A stretch of 64,000 nt of DNA, taken from positions 62,001 through 126,000 of the forward strand of contig NZ_JBHULV010000023.1 in NCBI RefSeq assembly GCF_042684645.1, written 5' to 3'. The translations under genes and the position numbers were made by a program. This document shows, in pieces, positions 61,545-64,000 of the stretch (the stretch's first letter is position 1; each line of letters starts with the position of its first letter). Source of the stretch: Pseudopedobacter alpinus (GTDB taxonomy: Bacteria; Bacteroidota; Bacteroidia; Sphingobacteriales; Sphingobacteriaceae). The notes beneath the pieces were generated by a model. The model was not told the origin of the DNA and ran no database searches. It saw only the letters and a list, made by a program, of their open reading frames with translations.

Positions 61545-62573
61545 ATGGGGAATAAAATTTTAGTAACCGGAGGAACAGGATTTATTGGTTCGCACACAGT
61601 TGTTGAACTTTATAATGCTGGCTACACTCCAGTTATCGTTGATGATTTGTCAAATTCATCTATCAAAATATTAGATCAAATAGAAAAAATTATTGGTTAC
61701 AAACCAGAGTTTCATCAGTTTGACTTATGCGACGAAGCTAAAGTTGCAGCTTTCATTCAATCAAATTCAGATATTAAAGGAATTATTCATTTTGCGGCGT
61801 TTAAAGCTGTTGGAGAATCCGTTCAAAAACCTTTAGAATATTACAGAAACAACTTTTTTTCTTTAATAAACTTGCTTTCTCAGTATAAAGAAACACCTAT
61901 TAATTTTGTTTTCTCATCAAGCTGTACAGTTTATGGTCAGCCAGATGTTTTGCCAGTAACAGAAGCTGCTCCGGTAAAAAAAGCAGAATCTCCTTACGGA
62001 AACACCAAACAAATTGCTGAGGAAATTTTAGCTGAAACTGCTGCTGTAAATAAAAACTACAACATTGTAGCATTAAGATATTTCAATCCAGTGGGCGCAC
62101 ATGCAACCGCTTTAATTGGTGAATTGCCAATTGGTGTTCCTCAAAACTTAATTCCTTTTGTTACGCAAACAGCTATCGGAAAAAGAGAACAAATTACTGT
62201 TTTTGGTGATGATTACGATACTTCTGATGGTAGTTGCGTAAGAGATTATATTCATGTTGTTGATTTAGCCAAGGCACATGTTGCAGCTATAAAACGTATG
62301 GAAGCAGGAAAAGCTGAAGATAACTATGAGGTTTTCAATATCGGAACTGGTAAAGGAACTACTGTTTTAGAAATTATCAACGCTTTTGAAAAATCAACAG
62401 GAGAAAAATTAAAATACATTATTGGCCCACGCAGAGCTGGCGATATTGAGAAAGTTTACGGCGATGTCACCAAATCATCAGAAGCTTTAGGTTGGAAAAC
62501 TGAATTAAATGTAGATGACATGATGAAATCTGCATGGGAATGGGAAAAATATATAGCTAAGAATCCTTTTTAA
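61545..62573 (+). CDS. galE: UDP-glucose 4-epimerase
   Basis: Interconverts UDP-Glc and UDP-Gal. ILVTGGTGFIGSHTVVELY at the start, FSSSCTVYGQPDVLPV near 124, the catalytic YGNTKQIAEE near 148, RYFNPVGAH near 177 and GSCVRDYIHVVDLAKAHVAA near 228. Length 342. Two bases separate it from the uxs stop. Confidence 0.95.
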   Translation: MGNKILVTGGTGFIGSHTVVELYNAGYTPVIVDDLSNSSIKILDQIEKIIGYKPEFHQFDLCDEAKVAAFIQSNSDIKGIIHFAAFKAVGESVQKPLEYYRNNFFSLINLLSQYKETPINFVFSSSCTVYGQPDVLPVTEAAPVKKAESPYGNTKQIAEEILAETAAVNKNYNIVALRYFNPVGAHATALIGELPIGVPQNLIPFVTQTAIGKREQITVFGDDYDTSDGSCVRDYIHVVDLAKAHVAAIKRMEAGKAEDNYEVFNIGTGKGTTVLEIINAFEKSTGEKLKYIIGPRRAGDIEKVYGDVTKSSEALGWKTELNVDDMMKSAWEWEKYIAKNPF

Positions 62574-62594
62574 TGTAGTTGGTTAGAATTTAGT

Positions 62595-62699
62595 TGGTTA
62601 GTTTGTTAGACCTATAAAACTAACGTATTGATTTTTAATTTAGATATTTTCTTTACTATAATCAGTTCGAAAAAGCCTAACAAACTAACAAACTAACCA
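62595..62699. repeat. GT/AC-rich inverted repeat in galE-rfbB spacer
   Basis: TGGTTAGTTTGTTAG (62595-62609) and CTAACAAACTAACCA (62685-62699) are a perfect 15-bp inverted pair 75 bases apart. Further TTGGTTAG and AACCAACTAAC copies extend the arms. Similar in style to those in the trp spacers. Confidence 0.82.
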
Positions 62700-62724
62700 C
62701 CAAACCAACTAACAAACTAAAAAC

Positions 62725-63777
62725 ATGAAAATACTCATCACCGGCGGAGCCGGATTTATTGGTTCACACGTTGTAAGACGTTTTGTGAATACTTATCCAA
62801 AATACCAGATTGTAAACTTGGATAAACTGACTTACGCGGGAAATCTCGAAAATTTATTGGATGTTGAGAAATCTCCTAATTACAAGTTTGTAAAAGGAGA
62901 TATTGTTGATGCTGCTTTTATTCAAGATTTATTTGATAAAGAAAATTTTGATGCGGTTATACATTTAGCTGCAGAATCTCACGTAGATCGTTCTATTTCG
63001 AATCCTATAGAATTTGTGATGACAAACGTTGTAGGAACTTGCAATTTGTTGAACGCTGCAAAAACAAGCTGGAAAGGAGATTACGACAAAAAACGTTTTT
63101 ACCATGTTTCTACAGATGAAGTTTATGGCACTTTGGGAGAAGGAACAGAAATGTTTACAGAAGAAACTTCTTACGACCCGCATTCACCATATTCGGCTTC
63201 AAAAGCAAGTTCAGATCACTTTGTAAGAGCTTATTTTGACACTTACGGAATGGACTGTGTGATTTCTAATTGCTCTAATAATTATGGTTCATTTCACTTT
63301 CCAGAGAAATTGATTCCACTTTCTATTCATAACATCAAACAAAATAAAGCTATCCCGATTTACGGAAAAGGCGAAAATATTAGAGATTGGCTTTGGGTAG
63401 AAGATCATGCAAGAGCTATTGATGTAATTTTTCATAAAGCAAAATCTGGTACTACCTACAATATTGGTGGTCATAACGAGTGGACCAATATTGACTTAAT
63501 CAGAACCTTATGCAAGGTGATGGACAAAAAATTAGGCCGTGAAGAAGGAACTTCTGAAAAACTAATTACTTACGTTACAGATAGAGCTGGCCATGATTTA
63601 CGTTATGCCATTGATGCCACAAAACTTAAAAACGATTTAGGTTGGGAACCAAGTTTACAATTTGAAGAAGGTTTAGAAAAAACAGTTGATTGGTATTTAG
63701 CAAACGAAAACTGGTTAAATAATGTAACTTCTGGTAATTACCAACATTATTACGAAGAGCAATACCAAAACAGATAG
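62725..63777 (+). CDS. rfbB: dTDP-glucose 4,6-dehydratase
   Basis: Second step of dTDP-rhamnose and related sugars. ILITGGAGFIGSHVVRRF at the start, HLAAESHVDRSI near 82, VSTDEVYGTLGEGTEMF near 130, catalytic YSASKASSDHF near 159, SNNYGSFHFPEKLIPL near 187 and VTDRAGHDLRYAIDATKL near 292. Length 350. rfbA, C and D are not in the window. The next gene starts immediately after the stop (TAGATG). Confidence 0.95.
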   Translation: MKILITGGAGFIGSHVVRRFVNTYPKYQIVNLDKLTYAGNLENLLDVEKSPNYKFVKGDIVDAAFIQDLFDKENFDAVIHLAAESHVDRSISNPIEFVMTNVVGTCNLLNAAKTSWKGDYDKKRFYHVSTDEVYGTLGEGTEMFTEETSYDPHSPYSASKASSDHFVRAYFDTYGMDCVISNCSNNYGSFHFPEKLIPLSIHNIKQNKAIPIYGKGENIRDWLWVEDHARAIDVIFHKAKSGTTYNIGGHNEWTNIDLIRTLCKVMDKKLGREEGTSEKLITYVTDRAGHDLRYAIDATKLKNDLGWEPSLQFEEGLEKTVDWYLANENWLNNVTSGNYQHYYEEQYQNR

Positions 63778-64000
63778 ATGTTCAATCTTTTTAAAGGAAA
63801 GAAAAAAATAGCAGAATTTGATTTTACCAATATCGAGATTGATATGCACTCGCATATTCTTCCCGGTATTGATGATGGCGCTCCAACAATTAAAGAATCT
63901 GTAATGATGGTGAAGCGTTTACAAGCGCTTGGTTTTAAAAAGCTAATAGCTACGCCACACATTATGGCCGATTATTACAGAAACACACCAGACACCATTA
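63778..64000 (+). CDS. CpsB/YwqE-like tyrosine-protein phosphatase (partial, runs off the window)
   Basis: The first 74 codons read MFNLFKGKKKIAEFDFTN..., with the PHP motif IDMHSHILPGIDDGAP and ATPHIMADYYRN, where the His/Asp residues bind metal. These belong to the CpsB/CapC phosphatases that dephosphorylate the capsule tyrosine kinase. Start ATG directly follows the rfbB stop. No stop before the window end. This context indicates a Wzc/CapB-type kinase system further on. Confidence 0.88.
   Translation, partial: MFNLFKGKKKIAEFDFTNIEIDMHSHILPGIDDGAPTIKESVMMVKRLQALGFKKLIATPHIMADYYRNTPDTI

Noticed and set aside
1..64000. tRNA, rRNA, prophage and plasmid origin features
   Set aside because: No cloverleaf, rRNA-like segment, integrase, capsid or replication-initiator gene was recognised by reading; no covariance search was possible.

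Overview
This window looks like chromosomal DNA of a Bacteroidota member, most likely Sphingobacteriaceae (Pedobacter-like). It is AT-rich, with TAnnTTTG-type -7 promoter boxes and no obvious purine-rich ribosome binding sites. It also carries lineage-specific genes: the gliding/type IX secretion translocon sprA, the gliding lipoprotein gldH, a T9SS C-terminal sorting domain, a Wzi/RemB-like outer-membrane protein and several SusD-era style Cys lipoproteins. The species call is inference.

Layout. 1-3.9 kb is accessory: an AAA_14 ATPase, a tandem array of about 215-bp hairpin-bearing repeats interrupted by an assembly gap, and an AlbA_2/AAA_4-type regulator with a six-fold TDPV microsatellite. 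3.9-9.9 kb is the first half of a surface polysaccharide locus (WecA-like transferase, CapD/PglF-like dehydratase, Wzi-like barrel, glycosyltransferase). 9.8-31 kb is mostly housekeeping on the minus strand: dxs, an ABC exporter, frr, pyrH, a frameshifted DUF1016 nuclease, then the maeB-ruvA-sprA-DUF72 run and a GH3 hydrolase. 30.6-37.4 kb holds an MFS transporter, a TonB-domain protein and a probable electrophile/aldehyde-stress regulon: a MarR gene with a perfect 24-bp palindrome at its promoter and a near copy at the promoter of an enone reductase / DsbA-like / iron-ADH run that is followed by a DJ-1/PfpI gene.

37.4-50 kb contains a hybrid histidine kinase, a pair of amidohydrolases, a T9SS-exported alpha/beta hydrolase broken by an in-frame stop and an assembly gap, and a small family of duplicated DUF6252-like lipoproteins. 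A RAYT transposase gene bounded by two inverted REP hairpins sits inside that family next to a truncated gene copy. 51.4-54.6 kb is a truncated trp operon (trpE, trpG, trpC; no trpD, F, B or A) preceded by a Trp-Trp-Trp leader peptide and an attenuator. 54.9-59.2 kb carries holB, a RicT-like gene, gldH and waaA. From 59.2 kb to the end, ugd, a UDP-xylose synthase, galE, rfbB and the start of a CpsB/YwqE-type phosphatase form nucleotide-sugar supply for a second polysaccharide cluster.

The most notable points are the unlisted trp leader peptide and attenuator, the MarR palindrome pair, the REP-RAYT element among duplicated lipoprotein genes, the promoter framed by an inverted repeat ahead of the capD-like gene, four CRE/LacI-like palindromes in separate intergenic regions, and GT-rich/AC-rich inverted repeats occupying three operon spacers.
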